Virus record (IMG/VR): IMGVR_UViG_3300037584_001452
Location: 1 to 24,169 of that record
Strand: one strand, 5' to 3'
DNA length: 24,169 nt
Origin: a virus
Shown here: one piece after another, positions 7,942 through 16,700 of the stretch
How the letters are laid out: every line of letters starts with the position of its first letter
Position numbering within the stretch: position 1 is the first letter of the stretch
Program-made: the position numbers and the translations under genes
Notes under the pieces: generated by a model
Told to the model about the DNA's origin: nothing
Databases searched by the model: none
Seen by the model: the letters and a program-made list of their open reading frames with translations, nothing else

Positions 7942-10900
7942 TTATATTATTTCTACTGCATAAGCAGATATGTCTTCAGCTACAAACGTTCCAAGACCAC
8001 TATCAGCTCCACAATCATTACCTGAAAAAGGAGTTTGTGCTAAATATAAAGCTTCAGCTGCAGCAAAACTAGCTGCTGAAAAATACAAGGCGTTACCTTG
8101 TCCACCACCACTAGCTGGATTAGCATTAGTTTTATCTATAGTTATAGTTGTAGTACCATTAGATAATTGTTGAGTTGCATCATCTGGGTTTGTACACGGT
8201 ATTGCTCCGTAATAATAATATCCGTTTTCAGCTGTTATTGGAGATGCTGATATTTGAAACCTGACAACAGATTGCTCATTACAGTTATCTGGACTATCAC
8301 AAAAATATGTTGTTTTTTCGTAATTTGAAACATTGCTAGCTCTGTTTAAATTAACTTCATAAACTGAATTTATAGATTCACCAGCGTCTGCAAATTGCAA
8401 TGTTATATCGTAATCAGCTACGTCAATTGTAGGGCTTGCTATAAACAGTTTTGTTTGTATTTGATTAGCAACAACATTATTTGTTATAGTAAAATAATCG
8501 CTTAGTAATTCACCTTCTTCCAAAGCGCTACTATTTTTAGTTATATTTGTTATTGCAACATTATAATCTAATGTTCTTAGAGCTATATTGTTAGCTCCGT
8601 TGTGAGAATTAATAGTTGTTAAAGCGGTTGTAATCGTTCTATTTGTTGTCACAGGATTAGTACCTGCAGATGTTATCACAGGTTGAACATTACCTGGACC
8701 CACCGCATTGTTAGTTGCAGAAACAAAAACTTCAGATGTAACACCGTTATAAGTTGTTACAATTTTAAAAATAAAATTAAACAACCTAGCATTTTCATCA
8801 TTGCTAAAATAAACGTCTGAGTAATAATCAGCAGTTGTTGCTACCATAAAAGTAACAACAGTTGAACCTGGTGTTCCTGTTCTAGTTAACGTGAAATAAT
8901 CACTTACATCATTTCCAGGGTTATTATTATCTGTAACGCTGTCTATAGTTACATCTAACTGTGTTAAATTAATATCTACTGGATCACTTATATCTACACC
9001 AAATTGATCAACTACTTTAAAAGCATTAGCTAAAATATTACTTGTTGTTGCTAAACCTTCTGTCCAACCAGCTGTGTCAAAAGAATCTATACCCGCGCCA
9101 CCAGAACTCTCAGATAATATTAAAGAATTTAAATCTGATATTAAACCACTAGTTGTAGTTTCCCAATATATATCTAAACTAGATACTGTAGGAGTTGTTT
9201 CGTATACACTTAAATATTGTAAGCCAGGAACAGATAAATTACCTTGATTACTCGCCGCGTAACCAGGCGCAAAAGTTAATATATCGTCAGCTGATAAAGT
9301 AACAGCTTCTGATAATATTAAGGTAGGTGAACCAGCAGCATTAGCTATGTATATACCTTCTTTTAAACCAGGACCAGAAACAATCATATCGTTAGCAGGT
9401 GTGCCTTCAAGATTTTTTAAAGTAACACTAGTGTTATTATTAACCGGTGTGTTAACTAATCCACTAGCTACAGCATAGTTTGTAGAAGCTATTTGTCCTA
9501 TTTGATTTTCTGTACTTATTCTTGATATTAAAGGATTAGATTCATCTAAATAAAACTGTGGAAAATAATTTGGTCTTGGTGGATCAGTAGGATCATAATC
9601 AAACAAATCAGACATAGTAGATATTGTTGAAACTGTATCTGCTGTTCTACCTGGGTTGTATTGAGTATTTGCTTTACCTATATTAGTTGCAAATATAAAA
9701 CCAGCTGTACTAGTGTCATAAGTTATACTTGTAGCAGTGTTTTGAACTCTACCAAATAATCTAACTGAACTTCTATATTGTTTTTGATCGGGACCAACTT
9801 CAGTTAAATCTCTAGGTACTTTATTTATATTATCATTAATTAACACAGCGTGTGAAGTACTTGTTACTTCTTTTGTAAGATCTTCTGGGTAAGCCGCCAT
9901 TATACCAGGTAAATAAACATTGTAATATTCTTGCTCTGTTTGTTTAACTACTATTTTATATGAATACCAACCTAATGGATTATAATCAACACTACTAGTG
10001 TCATCATTATATAAACCTGGTGAATTAGCGTAACCACCACTTATAGGATTGTTAAATCTAATTTTTAAAGAATCACCTGGAAAACTTTCTTGAGTTGCAC
10101 TATCTTCTAAATACGCGGAATAAACTGTATCTCCAATAAAAGTTGAAGAACCAACAGTAACAGATTCTTTGTTGTTTGAAAGTATAACAGAAGACTGTCT
10201 ACCATATCTATCAGATAAAACAACACCTACTTGGTAATTTCTATTTTGTTTTAAAGAAGAGTTAGGGTATTCTACTTTACTAGTATTATCAGTTTCTGTT
10301 CCGGTGTCTTGGAAAACTAAAGCTTGACCAGCTACTAAAGTTACATTTTTATCTAATTTAATATTAGGTGTAGAATAACTAGTTACTTGACCTAAAGGAA
10401 AACCATTATAATCACCTGGGCTTGTAGTTGATGATGTCTTCCAGCCATACATTACATCTCCAACGCTAGGTGTTTCAGTACCAACTAATGTTACTGGAAT
10501 GTTTGTGCCGGCAGAATAAAAAGCACTAGCTGTAGACGTTGCTTTTGCGTTTATTACTTGAAAATTATTTTTGTCACTAGCCTGTACATTGTAATCTAAA
10601 GAACTTGGAGGTGTATGCTTGTTTTCAAAGTTAGCATATATAACTCTATTTCCAGATATTTCTTGAGCAAATGCTTTGACAGGTATTTTATCAAAAACTC
10701 TTAACAACTCACTGTCTGGTAATGTTCTAAATGGTTTTATAGAATTGTATTTATACTCATAAACTGATGGATTACCTATATAGACATATTGAGTAAATGC
10801 AGCAGGTGGAGAAGCTTGGTTTTTACTACAAGTTAAAACCCCAGTAGCAGCATTATAACTATTAACAAAAGAAAAATTAGCAACACCTGGTCCACTTATT

Positions 10901-12264
10901 AATTCACCTGTTTTAACTGTTCCTACTACGTTTATTAGGTTTAGTTTATCAGGTGCCGTAACTGGAGGGTTTCCTAACTGAGCTCTTGCAGATGAATTAA
11001 CTATATCTTCTATAGGTATTGTATCAATAACTCTAACAGCTATACCGTCTGATTCTTTATACAATATATCTATTTCTTTAATTTTTAATTTATCTTGTAA
11101 ACTAAATTTATTAAAAGGTAAAGGAATTATAAGTTTTATTTCATCAACTTTATTTTCTACAAATTCTACTATAGTAGATCTATAAGCAGCTGCTTGATCG
11201 TCTTTATCTATAGCAGGAGTTTCTTGTCTTACATACATGAAATAACCATCTTGCTTTGGTATAAAAGCAACTTGAGTAAACGGAGCCATTATAGAGTATT
11301 CATTATCATCAAATCTCCATCTATAACTAAATCTTACGAATTTATCTTCTAAATAAGCTGGATCACCTGCAAATAAACCATCATAATAAGGGTTAGCGTC
11401 TATTACTATTTCTGCACCAGCTGGAGTAGCAGGAGCACCTACACATGTTATTACACCTGTGCTAGAATTGTAAGAACTAACTGTCGCTGGTGTGTTAACA
11501 ATATTGGTTGTACTAGTTGCTATATAACTAATACTTTGCCCAGCAACAGGATTAACACCTTTAGCTGTAGAAGGTGTAACTGTTATGCTTGATCCAACAG
11601 AAGCACCCGGGGCTGTAGCTGTAAAACCAATAGGAGTAGTTTTACTAGTTACATCTTTCATTGTACTTTCGTACTTATCTGTACTTATTGCTGTAAAAGC
11701 ATTTTCATCTCTTTGTTGCCAAAGCTGTATAGCTTGGTAAGGATTATATTTTGCTACAGATATTTGATCTTCCGTAGTATAATATCTAGTATTATTTACA
11801 GCTCTTTCAATATTTATTTTTCTAGGTTGATTGCGATTATCTGTCCAAAACAATAAATTCTCTACTAAATTAACACCATATATAGGATATAATTGTGAAA
11901 AATTTAAAAAAGTATTAGAAAGAATTAAATCAACAAAAGTGTCTGTTAAAACATTATACTGATATATATGGTGATTAGAACCAATACCAGTTGGAACATA
12001 ATCTTCTGTTTTATTATCTGTTACAAATAAATAAATAAAATTATTAGCATCATCAGTAACCCAACCAATACACTTACTATTTGCTGGAAAAGTTAAACCT
12101 GTTATTTTATTACCTAAAACGTTTTCTAGTTCACCTACATCTGGACCTTCAGATTTACTAACCTGAACATTTCTTGCATCTCTATATTCTCCGTTTGGTA
12201 CTAAACGAGCATCTAGGTCTTTGTTTAATTTACCTTTAACAAAGGTGTTAACAACTTTTGCCAT
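7942..12264 (-). CDS. Large tail nozzle/muzzle protein with inserted beta domains (1440 aa)
   Basis: Residues 8-52 (FVKGKLNKDLDARLVPNGEY, then RDARNVQVS, GPDVGELENVLGN) match the signature at the head of many phage nozzle proteins ('lvpnGeyrdarNv'), which start a beta-propeller. Further blade-like strands run to about 200 (IYLFVTDN, LLFWTDNRNQPRKI). The body is interrupted by four similar small beta modules at about 216-291, 441-500, 578-652 and 935-1000. A C-terminal part (about 1095-1310) holds two diverged Ig/cadherin-like repeats, each with a SDYFT strand (1121-1125 and 1255-1259). The extreme C-terminus is Cys-containing (1322, 1328, 1357, 1418). It lies 6 bases downstream of the 410-aa connector gene. 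I infer that it forms the distal tail tube and carries surface-exposed adhesion domains. Confidence 0.78.
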   Translation of the reverse strand: MAKVVNTFVKGKLNKDLDARLVPNGEYRDARNVQVSKSEGPDVGELENVLGNKITGLTFPANSKCIGWVTDDANNFIYLFVTDNKTEDYVPTGIGSNHHIYQYNVLTDTFVDLILSNTFLNFSQLYPIYGVNLVENLLFWTDNRNQPRKINIERAVNNTRYYTTEDQISVAKYNPYQAIQLWQQRDENAFTAISTDKYESTMKDVTSKTTPIGFTATAPGASVGSSITVTPSTAKGVNPVAGQSISYIATSTTNIVNTPATVSSYNSSTGVITCVGAPATPAGAEIVIDANPYYDGLFAGDPAYLEDKFVRFSYRWRFDDNEYSIMAPFTQVAFIPKQDGYFMYVRQETPAIDKDDQAAAYRSTIVEFVENKVDEIKLIIPLPFNKFSLQDKLKIKEIDILYKESDGIAVRVIDTIPIEDIVNSSARAQLGNPPVTAPDKLNLINVVGTVKTGELISGPGVANFSFVNSYNAATGVLTCSKNQASPPAAFTQYVYIGNPSVYEYKYNSIKPFRTLPDSELLRVFDKIPVKAFAQEISGNRVIYANFENKHTPPSSLDYNVQASDKNNFQVINAKATSTASAFYSAGTNIPVTLVGTETPSVGDVMYGWKTSSTTSPGDYNGFPLGQVTSYSTPNIKLDKNVTLVAGQALVFQDTGTETDNTSKVEYPNSSLKQNRNYQVGVVLSDRYGRQSSVILSNNKESVTVGSSTFIGDTVYSAYLEDSATQESFPGDSLKIRFNNPISGGYANSPGLYNDDTSSVDYNPLGWYSYKIVVKQTEQEYYNVYLPGIMAAYPEDLTKEVTSTSHAVLINDNINKVPRDLTEVGPDQKQYRSSVRLFGRVQNTATSITYDTSTAGFIFATNIGKANTQYNPGRTADTVSTISTMSDLFDYDPTDPPRPNYFPQFYLDESNPLISRISTENQIGQIASTNYAVASGLVNTPVNNNTSVTLKNLEGTPANDMIVSGPGLKEGIYIANAAGSPTLILSEAVTLSADDILTFAPGYAASNQGNLSVPGLQYLSVYETTPTVSSLDIYWETTTSGLISDLNSLILSESSGGAGIDSFDTAGWTEGLATTSNILANAFKVVDQFGVDISDPVDINLTQLDVTIDSVTDNNNPGNDVSDYFTLTRTGTPGSTVVTFMVATTADYYSDVYFSNDENARLFNFIFKIVTTYNGVTSEVFVSATNNAVGPGNVQPVITSAGTNPVTTNRTITTALTTINSHNGANNIALRTLDYNVAITNITKNSSALEEGELLSDYFTITNNVVANQIQTKLFIASPTIDVADYDITLQFADAGESINSVYEVNLNRASNVSNYEKTTYFCDSPDNCNEQSVVRFQISASPITAENGYYYYGAIPCTNPDDATQQLSNGTTTITIDKTNANPASGGGQGNALYFSAASFAAAEALYLAQTPFSGNDCGADSGLGTFVAEDISAYAVEII
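9265..11619 (-). repeat. Four diverged small beta-module insertions within the nozzle gene
   Basis: Protein-level repeats, not DNA repeats. Copies lie at residues about 216-291 (11619-11394), 441-500 (10944-10765), 578-652 (10533-10309) and 935-1000 (9462-9265). Each contains most of the pattern: short strand, 'xxG(D/E)xxxGPGv' or equivalent turn, strand ending 'SYN..TGv/ tLxLs', then 'aGa/oxlxF'. Examples are GELISGPGV, SVGDVMYGW, NDMIVSGPGL and SYNSSTGVITC. Similar short beta modules are common inserts in marine phage structural proteins. Exact boundaries are approximate. Confidence 0.5.
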
Positions 12265-12270
12265 TAAATT

Positions 12271-13503
12271 TTAGTGTTTTATCCATTTAGATTTACCTCT
12301 CATAACTTGAGTTATTTCTTCAAGTTTAATATTTGATAATCTTATTTTAGCATTACGCAAAGCCGCGTATCTATCTTTTTTATATCTTTGAACCACGCCT
12401 TCTGATACATTAGCTCTTGTAGATAATATGTTATATGATATACTTTTATACATAGCTTCTTCAGCCATTTTAGGAACTTTAGTATCTAAGTCATAAGCAA
12501 GACCATCTGATATATATTCAAATACAATTAACCTACCTGCTAAATTACTAGAAAAACTAAATTTACCTTCTCTTTCATTTATACCAAACCAACCATTTAC
12601 TTGTGATCTTTGCGGGTCAAGACCATATAATCTACCCCAGTTCCATGGTCCATTTAAACTGTATAAATCTTGATTAGCAAAACCAAAATATTCAAAATCT
12701 GAATACCAACTAGAATTTAATAATCTAGTATTATTGCTTTTCCATCTTGATTCTGTTATCGATGTTCCTTCTAGATCTTCGCCAAAGTTATCTTGTGTTG
12801 GCACTCCTGTTCCGTCTTGTAATAAACTAGAATATGGATCAATAGTTAAATTATTAGCTGGATAAATAGGTCTTTTAACACCTAGTTCATCTATCCAAGA
12901 TAAGCTAACATAGTTAACATAGTCTTGAGGTATAATTAAAGACAAACTACTAGGTATTGTTAACTCTTGAGATCTAATACTTTTTAATGTATCATAACTA
13001 AATTCTTGTAGTGATCTTTTAGCAAAGAAAACAACATCAGACTTTTTACATGTTTGAATTAATTTACCATCACCAACGTAACCAACCATGTAGTTGTTTA
13101 CTATATCGTTTAGTTTTAAATATTGGTAACCACCGTAATTATCTTCTACAGCTTGACCATAAGCTTTTTCAGCAGCAGTAGTTCCGTACTTACCACCGTC
13201 TAATATTTTAAGTTGTACTACTATAAAAACACTTGCGCCAGGGTTACCTGTTATAGTTATTATGTTATTAACTACTGTGTAAGCAGCTGTATACTCTGTA
13301 AAAGTACCTGGTAAACCAGTAACGCTTGTATATACTTTAAAATTGTTTTTAGCATAATTTTCATTAGTAGGATCATAGCTACCAAAAACTAAATCAGTAT
13401 TGAAAGTTGTAGTAAATGCCTGCCCAGCTGTATTACCTACATCTCCTCTAAAGCCTTGTGAACCTTGATAATATTGCGCGTTAGTTTCTGTTATTTGTGA
13501 CAT
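12271..13503 (-). CDS. Head-tail connector / ring (adaptor) virion protein (410 aa)
   Basis: Residues about 1-125 form a beta-rich, Asn/Thr-rich domain (with FKVYTSVTGLPGTFTEYTAA and VQLKILDGGKYG). The conserved-looking core follows: LKLNDIVNNYMVGYVGDGKL (129-148), FFAKRSLQEFSYDTLKS (159-175) and a 'LIIPQDYVNYVSLSWID' segment (about 189-205). The C-terminus is basic and helical (MRGKSKWIKH). The core resembles ring/adaptor proteins found between portal and nozzle in marine and crAss-like podoviruses; this is recognition by memory. The first ATG overlaps the TAA of the 252-aa gene by one base (TAATG), which implies translational coupling. The N-terminal beta domain looks like an exposed decoration on the ring. 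Confidence 0.65.
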   Translation of the reverse strand: MSQITETNAQYYQGSQGFRGDVGNTAGQAFTTTFNTDLVFGSYDPTNENYAKNNFKVYTSVTGLPGTFTEYTAAYTVVNNIITITGNPGASVFIVVQLKILDGGKYGTTAAEKAYGQAVEDNYGGYQYLKLNDIVNNYMVGYVGDGKLIQTCKKSDVVFFAKRSLQEFSYDTLKSIRSQELTIPSSLSLIIPQDYVNYVSLSWIDELGVKRPIYPANNLTIDPYSSLLQDGTGVPTQDNFGEDLEGTSITESRWKSNNTRLLNSSWYSDFEYFGFANQDLYSLNGPWNWGRLYGLDPQRSQVNGWFGINEREGKFSFSSNLAGRLIVFEYISDGLAYDLDTKVPKMAEEAMYKSISYNILSTRANVSEGVVQRYKKDRYAALRNAKIRLSNIKLEEITQVMRGKSKWIKH

Positions 13504-14261
13504 TATGATTTTTCGTTTTGTTCAACCTTAGCAGCGTCTTGTGTAGCTACTTGAATTATTTCAGGATCTCTTATAATAACACCTGCGTATTTTAATATTC
13601 CTATAATTATATTAGTTTGTTCTGATGTGTCTAGTTGAAAATCAACTGAAGTAGCGCTATTATATAGGTATTGACCTAGTGTACCAGTTGTAAAAGCCCA
13701 ATTAGGATTTGTTGGGTTTACTATACAATTAGCTTTTACTACATCTGGTTTAGGTGATATTTTTAATAACACTTGTGGAGATGATCCTGCTGTTACTACA
13801 GCATTAGTTATATAAGCTAAAGGATATTGATTAGTAGGACTAGTTAGTTTTGATTTACTGACTTCAGTATATTCTTTTTTACTAGATACTTGAGTTACGG
13901 AATCGTATTGAGGATTTGTTGTATTGTAAGTAGATATTATTTCACCTATTCTATATAATGGTCTTGAACCACCATATATCCAACCTGTATTAGCTACATT
14001 ATAGGTAAAACTAGTTTCTTCTTCAAAAGGATACAGCTTATAAGCATTGTCTTTAAACATGTTAAAAAACTCTGTATCGTTTTGTGTATTGTTTTGATTT
14101 TGACGATTTAATTGATTGCCGTCAGGAAAATAAGATTCAAATATTTCTTGTTGTACCTGTACTGCTAAACTATTAAATTCAGCTGGTGGAATATAACCTC
14201 TTTGTTCTTTGTTTAAAATGTACAAGACTGTTGTGTATACTGTATTTATATTTACCGCCAT
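13503..14261 (-). CDS. Connector/ring virion protein (252 aa)
   Basis: The N-terminal segment INTVYTTVLYILNKEQRGYI, followed by PPAEFNSLAVQVQQEIFESYF (residues about 5-46), is a motif I associate with a small structural protein located between capsid and tail nozzle genes in marine Bacteroidota and crAss-like phages. Helices dominate the first 75 residues; the middle (about 80-215) is beta-rich, and a helix near the C-terminus contains IIIGILKYAGVIIRDPEI. There is no signal peptide. The ATG at 14261 follows an A-rich leader and a hairpin at 14283-14304. Its stop overlaps the 410-aa gene start, and the two probably form stacked rings on the portal. The exact family is not certain. Confidence 0.65.
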   Translation of the reverse strand: MAVNINTVYTTVLYILNKEQRGYIPPAEFNSLAVQVQQEIFESYFPDGNQLNRQNQNNTQNDTEFFNMFKDNAYKLYPFEEETSFTYNVANTGWIYGGSRPLYRIGEIISTYNTTNPQYDSVTQVSSKKEYTEVSKSKLTSPTNQYPLAYITNAVVTAGSSPQVLLKISPKPDVVKANCIVNPTNPNWAFTTGTLGQYLYNSATSVDFQLDTSEQTNIIIGILKYAGVIIRDPEIIQVATQDAAKVEQNEKS

Positions 14262-14282
14262 TATATTTTTTTATTATAACAC

Positions 14283-14304
14283 AGAGGTGACTTTCGCCAC
14301 CTCT
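14283..14304 (-). promoter_or_regulatory. Intergenic hairpin with GAAA (GNRA) tetraloop
   Basis: Read on the minus strand the RNA would be a 9-bp stem (arms AGAGGTGGC and GTCACCTCT, one G-U wobble) closed by a GAAA loop. It lies between the stop of the 273-aa gene (14321) and the ATG of the 252-aa gene (14261). No T-run follows it on the minus strand; the next bases are mixed A/T. It is therefore more likely an RNA-stability or processing element, or a weak pause, than a full intrinsic terminator. Confidence 0.6.
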
Positions 14305-14320
14305 ATATTATTATCACTTG

Positions 14321-15142
14321 TTAATTAAGTTTTTTATCTATAGATTTATAGATTTCTACACCTTCATCTGTTTTTAAGAAAGCAGCAAAGGCTGAATATG
14401 GATTTTCATCAAATGGAACATTCATAAGTTTTCTACCGTTTGATCCCCATGTAAATGTTCTTTGATCTTGAGATAATAGAATAATACCTTCTTCACTAGC
14501 TCTAATCGCTATATTTCTAAGCATTACATTTTCATCTTTTGCTAAGTCCATAAATAGTTTTGGATCTTGTTTAGCAAATAATAATATATCTCTCTTTAAT
14601 TCTTTAGAACTCATAGTGTTAACTTCAGAACCTTTTTCAACTCTTAAAATAGCTTCTGCTTGGTCAATATCTATGCTTCTTGCAGCGTTTAACGCTTCTA
14701 TTTCCATTTCTAAATCAACTAATTCATCTTGCGCTACAGCAACTGGTTTAAATTCATAATATATCTTGTTTTTCAACGGGTGATATAAACTTAATAGTTT
14801 TTGTAATGCAATGTTTTTAGCAGGTACTCTTAACTCACCATCTTGAAATCTAATGTGACCAAGAGTTACTTCACCTTTTTGTTCATCTACAAATGGACTA
14901 CTCATATTTGTAGCGTATCTTAATTCTCTTTGACTTTGAGTTTCAGAATCAAAATACAATAATGAGTGTTTTCTAGTATGTTTACCTGGTATAGTAAGTG
15001 TTAACGGTGACTTGTTACCTACTAAAAAGTAAATTCTATCTTTAACTTCCCAACCTTGTTTTTTAACTGGTTGTTCTTTTACTTGTGGTTTTTCTACCAC
15101 TGCTACTGTTTCTTCAACAACAGCTTTTTCTTTTTTTGCCAT
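14321..15142 (-). CDS. Head/neck-associated protein of unknown role (273 aa)
   Basis: Residues 1-30 are a charged Lys/Glu/Val/Gln low-complexity leader. A folded-looking domain follows (about 31-125: WEVKDRIYFLVGNKSPLTLT, HTRKHSLLYFD, LRYATNMSSPFVDE, LRVPAKNIALQKLLSLYHPL). After that comes an acidic helical region (138-200, DLEMEIEALNAARSIDIDQA) and a C-terminal part ending in DENPYSAFAAF-KTDEGVE. I have the impression that this protein recurs after the capsid gene in uncultured marine phages, but I cannot name a function; capsid vertex, neck or head-completion roles all fit the place. It is isolated from its neighbours by a terminator-like hairpin upstream and a second hairpin downstream, so it may have its own expression level. 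The ATG at 15142 is preceded by an A/T-only leader shared with the scaffold gene. Confidence 0.75.
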   Translation of the reverse strand: MAKKEKAVVEETVAVVEKPQVKEQPVKKQGWEVKDRIYFLVGNKSPLTLTIPGKHTRKHSLLYFDSETQSQRELRYATNMSSPFVDEQKGEVTLGHIRFQDGELRVPAKNIALQKLLSLYHPLKNKIYYEFKPVAVAQDELVDLEMEIEALNAARSIDIDQAEAILRVEKGSEVNTMSSKELKRDILLFAKQDPKLFMDLAKDENVMLRNIAIRASEEGIILLSQDQRTFTWGSNGRKLMNVPFDENPYSAFAAFLKTDEGVEIYKSIDKKLN

Positions 15143-15161
15143 AATATAATATAATTAAATA
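15143..15161 (-). promoter_or_regulatory. A/T-only leader, identical to that of the scaffold gene
   Basis: Together with the start codon, 15140-15161 is identical over 22 bases to 17919-17940 before the scaffold ATG. It contains no G or C and no Shine-Dalgarno. On the minus strand it reads TATTTAATTATATTATATT directly before ATG. It may act as a translation-initiation leader of the Bacteroidota kind, or hold a late-promoter -10-like box; the sequence alone does not decide. Confidence 0.45.
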
Positions 15162-15165
15162 GTTT

Positions 15166-15197
15166 AAAAAAATAATTACCCCTGCCCGAAGACAGGG
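15166..15197 (-). terminator. Intrinsic terminator after the major capsid gene (UUCG loop)
   Basis: On the minus strand CCCTGTC-TTCG-GGCAGGG (15197 down to 15180) forms a 7-bp stem, with one G-U pair, closed by a UUCG tetraloop. It is followed after seven bases by seven consecutive Ts (15172-15166). It starts 22 bases beyond the stop of the major capsid gene. The GC-rich stem stands out in this AT-rich DNA. It may terminate part of the transcripts and protect the 3' end of capsid mRNA. Confidence 0.75.
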
Positions 15198-15218
15198 ATA
15201 GTTATTATATTTGAATCA

Positions 15219-16688
15219 TTAGATTCCTTTGAATAATACAAAGTTGTTAGCAGCTTGAGTTACTAAACATCTTTCTGATAGGAAGTTAATTTCCATAGCA
15301 TCAAGAGTTGATGTAAACGCACCACCAGCAGAACCAGTTACCCAAGACTTCATTCTTCTGTCGTCAGCTTGAGAAGCTCTATAACGAACGTGTAAGAAAG
15401 GTCTTCTGATATTAGTTCCTAAGATTTGATCGTAAACAGTAGATGTTCCAGCAGGTACTAATACACCTTCGATTGAATTGATACCGTTAATCGCGCCTCT
15501 TGTAGAAGCATCGTTTAAGTATTTCCAATCAGTTTTGTAAAAGTCATAAGAACCTCTTCTGAATCCAGAGAAACCTAAGTTAAGCGCCATTTCTTCTGAG
15601 TTTTCAAATAAACCAAAAGCAACACCACCATTAAATCCTGCAGATATACCAGCTAGCATATCATCAAAATCTAAAGCTGTTTGTCTTTGTAAGAAAAGCA
15701 TGTTTTCTTCAATAGCACCTTGAGTATCTAGGTTTTTAAGGATAGCATCAAAATCAGTGATACCAGCAGCAGCAGTAAATCCTACTTCTACGTTACCTCT
15801 TGCTGAAATAGCAGCAAATAAACCTTCAGTACCTGGTAATTTCAAGTTTCCGTAATCCCCAGCAGCGTGAGCATTCTTTTCACCTTCAACACATACCATT
15901 TCTAGGTAGTCCTCGAATCTTAATCTAGTTTCAGATTCAGCTTTTAAATACCATAAGTATCCAGAAGCACCATCTTCAGTAGCAACTTCAACCCATCCGA
16001 TTTGAGCCATATCAGAACCATTAACGATGTATTGGTCTCTAATAATAACTGGAGAGTTGTTAAATTGAGTAAACGCAGGCTCAACACTAATTCTTACAGA
16101 ATCAGCACCAGTACCAGCAGTACTTCTACCTTTGCTATATGCAGAACCGTAAACAAATACTTTTAATCCAGTAGCTGTAAAACCTTGAGCGATCAAAGTA
16201 GTTACAGGATCAAAACATTGTACTACAACATTACCACCAGCACCTGGTGTAGTTGCTAATACGATACATTTAGCTTCTTTTCCTGTAGCAGGATCTAAAA
16301 CTACGATTGTATCGTTTACGCTCATTACGTTGTTTGCACCACCCGCAACTGTAAGAGTTGTAGGGTTTGTACCTACAGCACCTGCAGCAGCAGCACCTAC
16401 GCCGTCATATGCAATATGTAATCTATTTTGTTCTGACCAGATTACTTGATCACTTGTCATTGGCATTTCAGCGCCAACCATTCTTAAAAATCCAGATAAT
16501 GTTCTATTACCATAACGCTCTACTTCTTGTTCGTAAACCTCTGGTAAATATTGAGCAGCGAAATCTGAAAAGTTGTCTGGAACTGCACCACCACCACCAT
16601 TGTTAGTAAACTGTAAATAATTACTGTTTAGTAACTCTTGTTTTTGCGATGGTATAATTGATCCAAACTGTGGAGTTAATGTACCCAT
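15219..16688 (-). CDS. Major capsid protein (489 aa)
   Basis: Assigned mainly from context: it follows the scaffold gene directly (12-base gap), precedes the connector genes, and is the most strongly codon-biased gene here. I counted about 47% G+C in one 60-base line of the gene, against 22-30% in other genes. Length and composition fit an HK97-fold capsid protein. Features: a Gly-rich N-arm (30-34, GGGGA); an axial/E-loop region (about 40-95, FAAQYLPEVYEQEVERYGN, RTLSGFLRM, VIWSEQNRL); a beta-rich insertion (about 100-185); and a C-terminal P/A-domain with LHVRYRASQADDRR (432-445) and a terminal NFVLFKGI. No protease gene or cleavage site is evident. The ATG at 16688 follows an A/T leader without a Shine-Dalgarno sequence. 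Confidence 0.78.
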   Translation of the reverse strand: MGTLTPQFGSIIPSQKQELLNSNYLQFTNNGGGGAVPDNFSDFAAQYLPEVYEQEVERYGNRTLSGFLRMVGAEMPMTSDQVIWSEQNRLHIAYDGVGAAAAGAVGTNPTTLTVAGGANNVMSVNDTIVVLDPATGKEAKCIVLATTPGAGGNVVVQCFDPVTTLIAQGFTATGLKVFVYGSAYSKGRSTAGTGADSVRISVEPAFTQFNNSPVIIRDQYIVNGSDMAQIGWVEVATEDGASGYLWYLKAESETRLRFEDYLEMVCVEGEKNAHAAGDYGNLKLPGTEGLFAAISARGNVEVGFTAAAGITDFDAILKNLDTQGAIEENMLFLQRQTALDFDDMLAGISAGFNGGVAFGLFENSEEMALNLGFSGFRRGSYDFYKTDWKYLNDASTRGAINGINSIEGVLVPAGTSTVYDQILGTNIRRPFLHVRYRASQADDRRMKSWVTGSAGGAFTSTLDAMEINFLSERCLVTQAANNFVLFKGI

Positions 16689-16700
16689 AATTGTTTAATT

